A stretch of 50,372 bases of DNA, from assembly GCA_964575235.1 (NCBI GenBank), contig CAZNQG010000008.1, forward strand, positions 1 through 50,372, written 5' to 3'. A model generated the notes under the pieces. It did not search any database, was not told the DNA's origin, and was given only the letters and a program-made list of their open reading frames with translations. The stretch is from SM23-62 sp964575235 (GTDB taxonomy: Bacteria > Bacteroidota > Bacteroidia > Bacteroidales > SM23-62). The translations under genes and the position numbers were made by a program. Positions 17,483 to 27,017 of this stretch are shown piece after piece. The stretch's first letter is position 1. Every line of letters begins with the position of its first letter.

Positions 17483-20400
17483 ATGAAAAAAATAGTTGTA
17501 TCTCTTGCTGCGATCTTTGCTGCCATCATAACTCTCTCAGCTCAAACGACGGTCCCCGGCGGATCCGTCAGCGGAACCTGGACCGCAGCCGGTTCCCCCT
17601 ACCGGGTGGAGGGCGACATCAGCGTGGACTACGGCGACTCCCTGGTGATCGAACCAGGGGTGGTGGTGGATTTCGAGGGACACCACCGGATGTATGTAGA
17701 CGGGGTCCTGCATGCGGTGGGTGCCCCGGGCGATTCCATACGCTTTACGCGGGTGACCAACGATCTTTCCATGCTGCCCGACAGTGCGGAACTTGCGGAT
17801 ACCTCCAATTACAACGGGTCCTGGGGGGGAATGGAGTTTAGCATCGGTTCCGGCTTCGCCTGCAATCTCAGCTATTGCATCATTGAATTCATAAGCACGG
17901 TGGACAATACCGCCACATCGGAGAGCAGCCTGCTGTCCCCGGTCGATTTCCAGGGGAACGGCAGGTATTACCTGGACCGTTCTGCAATCCGCAACAACTA
18001 CGGTACCCATTGCGGGGGAATACGGGCCGAAGAGTACCTCTACATGGACAGCTGTACGCTCCGGGACAACCGGGCCTTCGGCGTGAACAACACGAGCATC
18101 AGTTCGGCGGGGGGACTTCTTCTGCAGTACAGCGACAGGGCGGAGATTACCAACAACGTCTTTAAATTCAACAAGGTATACGGGCACAGCGCCGGGGCGG
18201 CCATGAAGGTATACGCCTCGAGCGTCCTGATCATGAACAATTTCATCACCAACAACCGGTCATACCGGGAAAACACAGTGAGCGCCGGCGGGATCCTTTG
18301 CATCTCAGCCTATCCCAGGATCATACAGAACCTGATCGTCAACAACGAAAGCGGCTCGGCCGGCGGCATCTACTACCAGTGGGGCGGCGGAAAGCTGTAC
18401 TGTAATACCATATGCTATAATAAAAGTCCCAGGTGGGACGGCGCCGGCGTATTTTTCGAAGGCGCCTCGGGGGTCATCGCCACCGATAACATCCTTTACG
18501 GGAACACCTACCAGTCCGGCCTGAGCCAGATCTACCTGAGTTCCATAAGCTCCCAGCCCGTTGTGCGGTACAACCTGATCGGTTCGGATATCGGGGAGGT
18601 CCGCGGATCGGACAACGGGGCCATCAAGGAGGCTGATAATTTCTTCGGCGATCCCTCCTTTGAGAATGCGACGGGCGTGGATGGCGTGGGACCCATCAGC
18701 GTGCCGGGGGACTGGATGCTATCGGTCAGTTCCTTCCTGCTGAACAAGGGACTGGTTGATCCTGTGAACGAATTCTCGATCGAGAGGGATATGGCGGGGA
18801 ATAACCGGGTGAACTACGGACATGTCGATCCCGGTTGCTTCGAGTACAGGCTGGCATCCTACACCCCGGCAGCCACCGTAAGCTCTCCGGAGATCTGGAT
18901 TGCGGATACGGTTTACATCACCCAGGAAACGACGTTGAACGCAAAAGTCAGCATCTACCCGGGAGTTGTTGTCTGCTCGGACGGGAACCATAACATTTAT
19001 GCATATGATTCCCTTTATGCCATCGGCACGGCCGAGGCCCCCATTTTTTTCACCATGAAGGACACGGCCGGATTCCATGATGCCGGAAGCAGTGACGGTG
19101 GATGGGGACACATCCGGGTACAGGGCTCAAAACCAAGGATATTCAGGCACTGCATCTTCGAGTTCGGCAAGGTGTACCGGATTGTGGACGAGGAGCGCGG
19201 TCTGATAACCGGGGAGGTGAACGGGAACGTCCACGTCGACAACTGTACCTTCCGGAACTGCTACATGATCCATGCATCCCTTGTATACACATTCTCGGGG
19301 AGCAATTATACGGTAACCAACTGCACCTTCTACAACAATAAAATTACATCCACCGCCGGTGTGGTGATGCTTGCCGGCTCGAATTTCACGGTAAACGGCA
19401 ACCTCATTTTCAACAACGACTGCGAACAGCGCATCGTAAGCCTGAACGGGGCAAACATTGAATTGGTAAACAACAGCATTTATCATAACAACGGAAACGT
19501 AAGCATCGGTACATGCTTCAACATCACCATTGCGAACAACACGATAGTAAAGAACAGTGCAGGGGTAAGCATGTGGACAGGGGACAACGCCCGTATCGTG
19601 AACTCGATCATTCCCGATCTCAGCATGTCCCAGGAGGGTTACCGGATCATCTCGAGCTTTGTGCCTTCCTACATCTGCAACGGGAAATGCACGGACCTGA
19701 TGATCGATGAACCGGTATTTAAAAACCCGCTGGATTTCGAGGGACCCGGGGACCCGGAACAGGTGATGCTGGCGGATTACTCCCTGACGGACATTTCGCC
19801 GGGCATCGACTTCGGGACCAGGGATACTGCGGGATTACACATCGGCTTGCTGGATGTCTCGGGGAATCCCAGGATAAACAACGGCAGGGTCGACGTGGGT
19901 GCCTACGAAAACCAGGGGAATTTGCCGGTGGTAACCGGCCAGCCGGCCGGGGGCATTTTCTGCACGGGCGACAACCATGTACTGGAAGTAACCCGGGAAG
20001 GAAGCGATACGGTGGAATACAAGTGGTTCAAGGACGGGGCATACATGGCCGGCCAGGACCAGGACCGGACCCTTGAACTGGACTCCCTGACCACGGCCAG
20101 CGAGGGAAATTACCACTGCCGGGTCAGCAATGCATACGGCAACGTGCTGTCCGCCTCGGTATACATCAAGGTGAACTCCCCTCCGGTGATCCTTGTACAG
20201 CCCAGGGATGCATGGCACCAGGCCGGCAAACCGGTCAGCCTTGCGGTCACCTACACCGGCAGCTCCCCCGTTAACTTCCAGTGGAAAAAGGACGGGGGGA
20301 TTATGCCCGGAGCCATCCTGCCGGAATACCGGTTCACACCGGTTGATTCATCCATGGAAGGCAGCTACGTCTGCACCGTTTCGAACATGTGCGGAACCCT

Positions 20401-21589
20401 GGATACAGACCCGGCCGCCCTGTACCTGGCCCCCCAGATATGCATGGTCACGGTGGACCGGGAAACCGGGAACAACCTGGTCGTATGGGAAAAGAAATCC
20501 AGGGCCCCCATCCTGGCCTACAACGTCTACCGGGAAAGCGAGGCGGCCGGCATCTACGACCTCCTGGAAACCGTTCCATACGATAAACTGAGCGTATATG
20601 AAGACAGCGTCGCCGATCCCACCGTGCAGGCCTACCTGTACAAGATCACGGCCCTGGATACGGCGGAAAACGAAACGGACATCGACCTGTGCAAGCCGCA
20701 CAAGACCATCCACCTGCTGGTGACCACCAACCCGGAGCTGAACACCACCCAGCTGGCATGGGACAAGTATTACGGCTTCGAATACCAGACCTACACCATT
20801 TACCGCAGCCAGACCAAGTCGGACTTCGATTCCATCCACTCCCTCTCGGCCAGCCTGAATTCGTGGACCGACCCGGATCCCCTGGATTCGGACCTGTTCT
20901 ACCGGATCTCGGTGCGCAAACCGGTGCCCTGTGAGCCGGAAGGCCTGGGCAAGAAAGCCGGTACGGGACCCTATTCCCACTCCCTGTCGAACATGGACGA
21001 CAACAAGCTGAAGCTGGGCTCCCTGCCGCCCGACACCATCACCCTGAGCAACCACTCCGTCGATGAGGAACAATCGCCGGGCACGGTGATCGGAAAATTC
21101 ATCACGGAGGATCCCGATACGGCCGATGCGCATTACTACCAGTTCATAGCGGGGACCGGCGGGGAGGACAACCTGAACTTTACCCTGGTGGGCGACCTGC
21201 TGCTGGCATCCGAATCCTTCGATTACGAGACCAAAAACCAGTACTCGATCCGGGTCCGCTCGACAGACCTGGCCGGCAATTACTGCGAGGTGCCCTTCAC
21301 CATTCAGGTCATCGACATCGATGAAACCACCGGAATCCCGGTGAACAGGGCGGGAACGCTCGAGGTCTACCCCAACCCCTTCAGCCATTCGGCCACCGTA
21401 CGCTTCCCGAACCCCGGGGGTGAATCCTGCCGCATGGTGCTGAGGGACCTGTCCGGCAAGGTATGCCGGATCATGGAAGGGATTACCGGGACAGAGTTCA
21501 TCCTCGAAAAAGGCGGCCTGAAGAACGGGCTGTACTTCATCGAGATGAACGGCCCGAAAACATTCAGGGGGAAGATCGTTATCGAATAA
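17483..21589 (+). CDS. Giant surface protein: right-handed beta-helix, Ig-like, FN3-like, cadherin-like, T9SS tail
   Basis: A 1368-residue protein from the ATG at 17483 (signal peptide MKKIVVSLAAIFAAII, cleavage near LSAQ). Two blocks of parallel beta-helix repeats cover about residues 25-430 and 470-790. They are rich in N-N-x and I-x-N-N turns, and each block begins with an IEPGVVVDFEG / IYPGVVVCSDG-type cap. Two Ig-like domains follow (about 815-985; EGNYHCRVSNAYG and EGSYVCTVSN). Next are two FN3-like domains, a cadherin-like domain (about 1180-1285; SVDEEQSPGTVIGKF) and a sorting tail beginning VYPNPFS. No lyase motif is certain, so this could be an adhesin or a polysaccharide-active enzyme. 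From residue 982 onward the DNA appears identical to the paralogue at 22763-26908 until about residue 1346. The endonuclease-family gene starts 13 bases downstream. Confidence 0.85.
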   Translation: MKKIVVSLAAIFAAIITLSAQTTVPGGSVSGTWTAAGSPYRVEGDISVDYGDSLVIEPGVVVDFEGHHRMYVDGVLHAVGAPGDSIRFTRVTNDLSMLPDSAELADTSNYNGSWGGMEFSIGSGFACNLSYCIIEFISTVDNTATSESSLLSPVDFQGNGRYYLDRSAIRNNYGTHCGGIRAEEYLYMDSCTLRDNRAFGVNNTSISSAGGLLLQYSDRAEITNNVFKFNKVYGHSAGAAMKVYASSVLIMNNFITNNRSYRENTVSAGGILCISAYPRIIQNLIVNNESGSAGGIYYQWGGGKLYCNTICYNKSPRWDGAGVFFEGASGVIATDNILYGNTYQSGLSQIYLSSISSQPVVRYNLIGSDIGEVRGSDNGAIKEADNFFGDPSFENATGVDGVGPISVPGDWMLSVSSFLLNKGLVDPVNEFSIERDMAGNNRVNYGHVDPGCFEYRLASYTPAATVSSPEIWIADTVYITQETTLNAKVSIYPGVVVCSDGNHNIYAYDSLYAIGTAEAPIFFTMKDTAGFHDAGSSDGGWGHIRVQGSKPRIFRHCIFEFGKVYRIVDEERGLITGEVNGNVHVDNCTFRNCYMIHASLVYTFSGSNYTVTNCTFYNNKITSTAGVVMLAGSNFTVNGNLIFNNDCEQRIVSLNGANIELVNNSIYHNNGNVSIGTCFNITIANNTIVKNSAGVSMWTGDNARIVNSIIPDLSMSQEGYRIISSFVPSYICNGKCTDLMIDEPVFKNPLDFEGPGDPEQVMLADYSLTDISPGIDFGTRDTAGLHIGLLDVSGNPRINNGRVDVGAYENQGNLPVVTGQPAGGIFCTGDNHVLEVTREGSDTVEYKWFKDGAYMAGQDQDRTLELDSLTTASEGNYHCRVSNAYGNVLSASVYIKVNSPPVILVQPRDAWHQAGKPVSLAVTYTGSSPVNFQWKKDGGIMPGAILPEYRFTPVDSSMEGSYVCTVSNMCGTLDTDPAALYLAPQICMVTVDRETGNNLVVWEKKSRAPILAYNVYRESEAAGIYDLLETVPYDKLSVYEDSVADPTVQAYLYKITALDTAENETDIDLCKPHKTIHLLVTTNPELNTTQLAWDKYYGFEYQTYTIYRSQTKSDFDSIHSLSASLNSWTDPDPLDSDLFYRISVRKPVPCEPEGLGKKAGTGPYSHSLSNMDDNKLKLGSLPPDTITLSNHSVDEEQSPGTVIGKFITEDPDTADAHYYQFIAGTGGEDNLNFTLVGDLLLASESFDYETKNQYSIRVRSTDLAGNYCEVPFTIQVIDIDETTGIPVNRAGTLEVYPNPFSHSATVRFPNPGGESCRMVLRDLSGKVCRIMEGITGTEFILEKGGLKNGLYFIEMNGPKTFRGKIVIE
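20425..21522 (+). repeat. Copy 1 of an approximately 1,098-bp direct repeat
   Basis: Read base by base, this block appears identical to 25744-26841 (offset 5,319). It begins in the same codon phase in both genes (third base of a codon) and covers the FN3-like pair, cadherin-like domain and most of the sorting tail. Before it, the two genes are clearly diverged. After it, I count 7 differences in the last 67 bases to the stop codon. Confidence 0.9.
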
Positions 21590-21602
21590 TCCGCTTTAAG
21601 TC

Positions 21603-22514
21603 ATGCCGATACCCGAAGACACCCACCTGGAAGCCAGCGAACGCCTGGCGCTCATGAAGCTGATGGACGAGGGAGAATTTGCCATCCCGAGCCGACAGCT
21701 CGACGTGAACCTGCTGCTGGCCACATGGAACATCCAGCATTTTTCAGAGAAAAAAAGCTGGAGGGCCCTGAAGTACATCGCCGACATCATCGAACGATTC
21801 GATATCGTAGCCATACAGGAACTCAAGTCCGACCTGCGGGGGATCTCCAAACTGTTCGAAATACTGCCCGGGAGGTACCGCCTTCTGGTCTCGGACGTGA
21901 CGGGGAATACGGAACGCTTCGCCTTTGTCTACGACGAACGCTCGGTTGTCCCGACCGGCATGGTCGCCGAACTGGGATTTGACCTGGATACGGTCACCCA
22001 TGAAGGATTCCAGCTGCACCGCATGCCCTACATGGCTTCCTTCCGGGCCGGCCGTTTCGATTTCACCATCGTCTCCGTTCATATTTTCGACAGCAGCTCT
22101 TACTTCAAGGAAAGGGAGATCGACCTGCTGGCCGAAGCCCTGAAGAAGCTGTCGGAAAGGGAACAGCATAAGGTGGTGGACCGGGACATCTTCGTCGTGG
22201 GAGATTTCAACATCGCTAAAAACGGGGACAAATTCTTCAAGGCCCTGGTCAGGCACGGATTCAAGATGCCCCCCAACATGGACGACCTGAAGACCAATTT
22301 CAAGCAAACGGCCACTTACGACAAGATCGCCTGGATAGACCGCCCGGATTTTAAATTCGACGGAAAATGCAACGTGGTGAAATATAACGGCGTTTTGTTC
22401 CAGGACAAGAACCCGAAGGGAGGGAAAAAACAGATCAGCGACCACCTGCCCCTCTGGGCCGAGTTCAAGATCAACGAACTGACCCAGCAGCTGACCCAGA
22501 TCATTAACCGATGA
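21603..22514 (+). CDS. Endonuclease/exonuclease/phosphatase-family (DNase I-like) protein
   Basis: A 303-residue protein with the complete EEP metal-dependent phosphodiesterase/nuclease signature. N43 is in TWNIQ, E73 in IQELK, H160 in SVH, D201 and N203 in GDFNI, and D280-H281 in SDHLPLW. No signal peptide or sorting tail is visible; the start is a polar segment, so it is probably cytoplasmic unless exported another way. The substrate could be DNA, RNA, a phosphoinositide-like lipid or a nucleotide; the family does not decide it. It begins 13 bases after the stop of the first giant surface protein and is probably co-transcribed with it. A 248-base gap with its own promoter-like site then precedes the second giant gene. 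Confidence 0.85.
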   Translation: MPIPEDTHLEASERLALMKLMDEGEFAIPSRQLDVNLLLATWNIQHFSEKKSWRALKYIADIIERFDIVAIQELKSDLRGISKLFEILPGRYRLLVSDVTGNTERFAFVYDERSVVPTGMVAELGFDLDTVTHEGFQLHRMPYMASFRAGRFDFTIVSVHIFDSSSYFKEREIDLLAEALKKLSEREQHKVVDRDIFVVGDFNIAKNGDKFFKALVRHGFKMPPNMDDLKTNFKQTATYDKIAWIDRPDFKFDGKCNVVKYNGVLFQDKNPKGGKKQISDHLPLWAEFKINELTQQLTQIINR

Positions 22515-22641
22515 ACCGTGCAGGTTGTCGGATAACTTGAGGATGCGACGGCTTCTCCATGTCAAAGTAGGCTTGAGAGCAGTTCTGTGGGAAGGGATCT
22601 GAACCGTCCGTTAAGGACCATCCTCTTAGATTCCATGTCGC

Positions 22642-22672
22642 TTGATTCACTTAAGATTTTGGAATATCTTTA
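22642..22672 (+). promoter_or_regulatory. Bacteroidota-type promoter for the second giant surface protein
   Basis: TTG at 22642-22644, 20 bases, then TATCTTTA at 22665-22672, one mismatch from TAnnTTTG. The predicted transcript starts near 22679, leaving a leader of about 84 bases. The rest of the 248-base gap after 22514 shows no gene or strong hairpin. Confidence 0.5.
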
Positions 22673-22762
22673 TAACTCAGGAGAAGATCTTGCCAGCCGT
22701 GCCGGGTAATTGCACCCATTGCTGCCAATAGGAATTCCTCGACAATTTAAATACTTCAGGCT

Positions 22763-25700
22763 ATGAAATTTCGAAACACCCTTCTTCCGGCCACCACCGG
22801 TTTGTATTTAATCCTTTCGGCGGCCTGTTTCACTCCGGCCAACGCGAGCCAGATGGACGTATCGGGCACCATTGCTGCGGACACCGTCTGGACGGCAGAC
22901 ACGGTAATGGTATCGGGTGACATCACCGTCGAGGACAATGTAATCCTTACCATTGAACCGGGAACCCTTGTCCAGGTCAACGGGAAATACCGCTTTGACA
23001 TCCAGGGCACCCTCCATGCAGTGGGCCAGCCCGGGGATACCATCCGGTTCACCTGCCACCCCGACAGTACCTCTTCGGGCTGGAACGGACTGTACATAAA
23101 GGACCTGACCGGCTCCATGATGGATAACGATTCTACGATGATCCGCTGGTGTAAATTCCAGTACGGGATCCAGAGGGATGCGAATTCCGGGGGTTGCATC
23201 ACGGTGTACGGCTATTCCAGGGTCCAGGTCCGGAATTCGGTATTCCTGAACAATTCGGGGGTTCATTCCGCCATTTACTGCAGGAGCAACTCGAATTTCC
23301 TGATCGCGAACAACTTCTTCACCCATAACACCACGAATGCAATATATTGCTTCAACGCGGACCCGGTCATCGAACGGAACCGCTTCGTGGATGATGCGGG
23401 AATGCTGCAACTATCGTCGGGATCGAGCACCGTCATCCGGAATAACTTTTTCGGCAAGAACAATTATACCATCCGTTGTTATTCCTCTGCTCCCCTGATC
23501 TCCGGGAACATCATCTGCAACAATTACCAGGCCGTCGAACTGTATGATTCCCCCGCCACTCTGGTAAACAACACATTCTGCAACAACGATTACGGGGTCA
23601 AGTGCTCCGGGGAAATCCACCCGGCATTTTACAACAGCGTAATTTTCGGAAACACCAATTACCAGGTATACCTGCAGGATGCCGGTTCACAGCCCGATAT
23701 CTATTACTGCAACATCGAGGGGGACAATGCCTTTGCCGGCGGACACACGCATACGGGGGATTACGAAAATAATATGAATGCCATGCCGGACTTCACGGAA
23801 GCTTCCACCGGGGCAGGAACCGCAAATTATGACCCGGATGCGGACTGGTCCCTCAAGCTGACCAGTTTCATGTTGAATGCAGGAACGCCGGATGCCGGGG
23901 GACTCAAACTGGGAGAGAGGGATATCATCGGAAATCCCAGGATCTGCTATACCCGGATTGATATTGGTGCTGTGGAATACCACAAGGAGTCCATAACCGA
24001 ATGTGGCCTTTCGATGGGCAATGCCATCTGGTATGCGGATACGGTCAAGATCACCTGCGATTTCACCATACAGGATTACGACAAGGTGACCATCCTGCCT
24101 GCCACGGTGGTTGAGTTCCAGGGATATTACAAGATCAGGGTTGTCGGCACCATCTATGCCCTCGGTACGGAACAGGACCCGGTTGTTTTCACCGTCAAGG
24201 ATACCACGGGTTTCAGCGATACCGATACAACGCTTGGCGGATGGGGTTCCCTGATCTTCAACAACGGGGACCCTGCACACGGAGGTGCGGACGGGGCCAT
24301 GAGCGACAACGACAGCTCGGTTCTCCGGTTCTGCAGGTTTGAGTACTCGAAAAAATCGGGGACCGACGACTGGGAGTTGGTGTTCGGCGGAGCCATATTC
24401 CTGTCCAGCTTCTCGAACATCGAGATCGAGGACTGCAGCTTTTTATCCAACCATGCTGAATACGGCGGGGCCATTGCTGCGAGGAACAGTATGCCCAGGG
24501 TCCGGCGTTGCTGCTTCCGGAACAATAGTAGCAACCACGGCGGGGCTGTCTACATTGATAATGCAGGGTGGTTTGAGATCGAGGACTGCAGGTTCCACGG
24601 CAACCTCAGCATCGACGATGGCGGCGCCCTGCAAATCTGGCAGTCGGACGGACTGATAAAGGGAAATGTTTTTTCCAATAATCAGGCTGACTTCGGAGGG
24701 GGCATCAATTTCTACATCGCCGAGGGAGGGAATGTCCTGAACAACCTGTTTTGCAACAACCAGGCCACATACGGAGGGGGGATCTACATGGATGAGAGTC
24801 CCGGGATCACCCTTACCGGCAACACCATCGCAAACAACAGGGCAAACTCTGGCGGTGGCGGCATATACCTGAACCGGACGGCCCCGGAGGTGTATAATTC
24901 GATCCTGTGGGGCAATGATCCCGACCAGGTTTACCTTTTCAACCTGAAATCCCAGCCCTCCGTTTATCATTCGGACATACAGGACGGAACGGAAGGATTC
25001 ACGGGGAGCCCGTACATCGGGATTGCCGAACAGATACTGGACGGCGATCCTTTTTTTGCAGATCCGCCGGAGGGCACAGGTACGGCCTTTGACGGGATGG
25101 CGGCGGACTGGTCCCTCCTGCCGGTTTCGCCGTGCATCAACGCGGGACTCATGAATGTCCCGGACATTGTTCTGCCGGAGGTGGACCTCGCGGGGAACGA
25201 CCGGGTCTTTGATGGAACCATAGACATCGGTGCCTATGAAAACCATTCCTCGGCTCCCGTGATCACGGAACAGCCCCGCAATTACATCCGTTGCGTCGGG
25301 GACAGCATTGCCTTTTCCATAAATACCGCTGAAAAATCCTTCCTGCAGTGGCAGAAGGACGGAAGCGATATTGAAGGGGCAACCGGGGATGTGTACGTCA
25401 TTGACTCCCTGGCTGCAGTCCACGAGGGCAACTACCAGTGCGTGGTCAGCAATGCTTACGACACCATCCTGAGCAACAACGTTTTCCTTCAGGTCAAGGT
25501 CCCGCCCGAAATACTGTCACAGTCCGGTGACATCTGGGTACAGGGCACGAAACCGGTATCCATGGGTGTTTATGCAAACGGGACCAACCTTGCCTACCAA
25601 TGGACCAGGAACGATACCCTCATTCCCGGTGCCGTTACCCCGGAATACCATATCCCCGGTGCGGACTACCCGGATGAAGGCAAATATGCATGCGTACTCA

Positions 25701-26908
25701 GCAACAGCTGCGGTACCGATACCAGCTCCCGGATCAGCCTTTGCCTGGCCCCCCAGATATGCATGGTCACGGTGGACCGGGAAACCGGGAACAACCTGGT
25801 CGTATGGGAAAAGAAATCCAGGGCCCCCATCCTGGCCTACAACGTCTACCGGGAAAGCGAGGCGGCCGGCATCTACGACCTCCTGGAAACCGTTCCATAC
25901 GATAAACTGAGCGTATATGAAGACAGCGTCGCCGATCCCACCGTGCAGGCCTACCTGTACAAGATCACGGCCCTGGATACGGCGGAAAACGAAACGGACA
26001 TCGACCTGTGCAAGCCGCACAAGACCATCCACCTGCTGGTGACCACCAACCCGGAGCTGAACACCACCCAGCTGGCATGGGACAAGTATTACGGCTTCGA
26101 ATACCAGACCTACACCATTTACCGCAGCCAGACCAAGTCGGACTTCGATTCCATCCACTCCCTCTCGGCCAGCCTGAATTCGTGGACCGACCCGGATCCC
26201 CTGGATTCGGACCTGTTCTACCGGATCTCGGTGCGCAAACCGGTGCCCTGTGAGCCGGAAGGCCTGGGCAAGAAAGCCGGTACGGGACCCTATTCCCACT
26301 CCCTGTCGAACATGGACGACAACAAGCTGAAGCTGGGCTCCCTGCCGCCCGACACCATCACCCTGAGCAACCACTCCGTCGATGAGGAACAATCGCCGGG
26401 CACGGTGATCGGAAAATTCATCACGGAGGATCCCGATACGGCCGATGCGCATTACTACCAGTTCATAGCGGGGACCGGCGGGGAGGACAACCTGAACTTT
26501 ACCCTGGTGGGCGACCTGCTGCTGGCATCCGAATCCTTCGATTACGAGACCAAAAACCAGTACTCGATCCGGGTCCGCTCGACAGACCTGGCCGGCAATT
26601 ACTGCGAGGTGCCCTTCACCATTCAGGTCATCGACATCGATGAAACCACCGGAATCCCGGTGAACAGGGCGGGAACGCTCGAGGTCTACCCCAACCCCTT
26701 CAGCCATTCGGCCACCGTACGCTTCCCGAACCCCGGGGGTGAATCCTGCCGCATGGTGCTGAGGGACCTGTCCGGCAAGGTATGCCGGATCATGGAAGGG
26801 ATTACCGGGACAGAGTTCATCCTCGAAAAAGGCGGCCTGAAAAGCGGGCTGTACTTCATCGAGCTGAACGGTCCGAAGACATTCAGGGGTAAGATCGTGA
26901 TCGAATAA
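22763..26908 (+). CDS. Giant surface protein, paralogue of 17483-21589, with T9SS tail
   Basis: A 1381-residue protein with a signal peptide (FRNTLLPATTGLYLIL, cleavage near residue 29, ANAS). A first beta-helix block (about 35-400) starts with an IEPGTLVQVNGKY cap. A second block (about 440-790) is strongly Gly/Asn-rich (GGAI, GGGI, YGGGIYMD), as in polymorphic-toxin-like beta-helices and pectate-lyase-fold proteins. Two Ig-like domains follow (about 830-995; GNYQCVVSNAYD and GKYACVLSNSCG). From residue 995 the protein carries the same FN3-like pair, cadherin-like domain and sorting tail as its paralogue. The N-terminal two thirds are homologous in design but clearly diverged. It has its own promoter-like site and ends convergent with the secreted pair at 27018-28387. 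Confidence 0.85.
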   Translation: MKFRNTLLPATTGLYLILSAACFTPANASQMDVSGTIAADTVWTADTVMVSGDITVEDNVILTIEPGTLVQVNGKYRFDIQGTLHAVGQPGDTIRFTCHPDSTSSGWNGLYIKDLTGSMMDNDSTMIRWCKFQYGIQRDANSGGCITVYGYSRVQVRNSVFLNNSGVHSAIYCRSNSNFLIANNFFTHNTTNAIYCFNADPVIERNRFVDDAGMLQLSSGSSTVIRNNFFGKNNYTIRCYSSAPLISGNIICNNYQAVELYDSPATLVNNTFCNNDYGVKCSGEIHPAFYNSVIFGNTNYQVYLQDAGSQPDIYYCNIEGDNAFAGGHTHTGDYENNMNAMPDFTEASTGAGTANYDPDADWSLKLTSFMLNAGTPDAGGLKLGERDIIGNPRICYTRIDIGAVEYHKESITECGLSMGNAIWYADTVKITCDFTIQDYDKVTILPATVVEFQGYYKIRVVGTIYALGTEQDPVVFTVKDTTGFSDTDTTLGGWGSLIFNNGDPAHGGADGAMSDNDSSVLRFCRFEYSKKSGTDDWELVFGGAIFLSSFSNIEIEDCSFLSNHAEYGGAIAARNSMPRVRRCCFRNNSSNHGGAVYIDNAGWFEIEDCRFHGNLSIDDGGALQIWQSDGLIKGNVFSNNQADFGGGINFYIAEGGNVLNNLFCNNQATYGGGIYMDESPGITLTGNTIANNRANSGGGGIYLNRTAPEVYNSILWGNDPDQVYLFNLKSQPSVYHSDIQDGTEGFTGSPYIGIAEQILDGDPFFADPPEGTGTAFDGMAADWSLLPVSPCINAGLMNVPDIVLPEVDLAGNDRVFDGTIDIGAYENHSSAPVITEQPRNYIRCVGDSIAFSINTAEKSFLQWQKDGSDIEGATGDVYVIDSLAAVHEGNYQCVVSNAYDTILSNNVFLQVKVPPEILSQSGDIWVQGTKPVSMGVYANGTNLAYQWTRNDTLIPGAVTPEYHIPGADYPDEGKYACVLSNSCGTDTSSRISLCLAPQICMVTVDRETGNNLVVWEKKSRAPILAYNVYRESEAAGIYDLLETVPYDKLSVYEDSVADPTVQAYLYKITALDTAENETDIDLCKPHKTIHLLVTTNPELNTTQLAWDKYYGFEYQTYTIYRSQTKSDFDSIHSLSASLNSWTDPDPLDSDLFYRISVRKPVPCEPEGLGKKAGTGPYSHSLSNMDDNKLKLGSLPPDTITLSNHSVDEEQSPGTVIGKFITEDPDTADAHYYQFIAGTGGEDNLNFTLVGDLLLASESFDYETKNQYSIRVRSTDLAGNYCEVPFTIQVIDIDETTGIPVNRAGTLEVYPNPFSHSATVRFPNPGGESCRMVLRDLSGKVCRIMEGITGTEFILEKGGLKSGLYFIELNGPKTFRGKIVIE
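25744..26841 (+). repeat. Copy 2 of an approximately 1,098-bp direct repeat
   Basis: The second copy of the block at 20425-21522, in the same orientation and reading frame. The left edge is abrupt (the preceding base and codons differ) and the right edge falls where AAGAAC is replaced by AAAAGC in the sorting tail. Confidence 0.9.
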
Positions 26909-26970
26909 TCTCCTTGCGCCCGGATTGAACCGGCCGGGATAACTTTACGGCTCATCCGGCTTTCCGGCTT

Positions 26971-26990
26971 ATCCGGCCTGGATGCCGGAT
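26971..26990. terminator. Hairpin between convergent genes
   Basis: ATCCGGC-CTGGAT-GCCGGAT is a perfect 7-bp stem with a 6-base loop, in the 109-base gap between convergent genes ending at 26908 and 27018. The flanks repeat the unit (t)ccggct several times. No T-run follows. Confidence 0.4.
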
Positions 26991-27017
26991 TGCCGGTGTG
27001 CTGCAAGTACCGTACGG

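Noticed and set aside
25517..26707. Minus-strand frame duplicated at 20348-21388
   Set aside because: Both are antisense shadows of the repeated surface-protein module; they recur only because the DNA is repeated.
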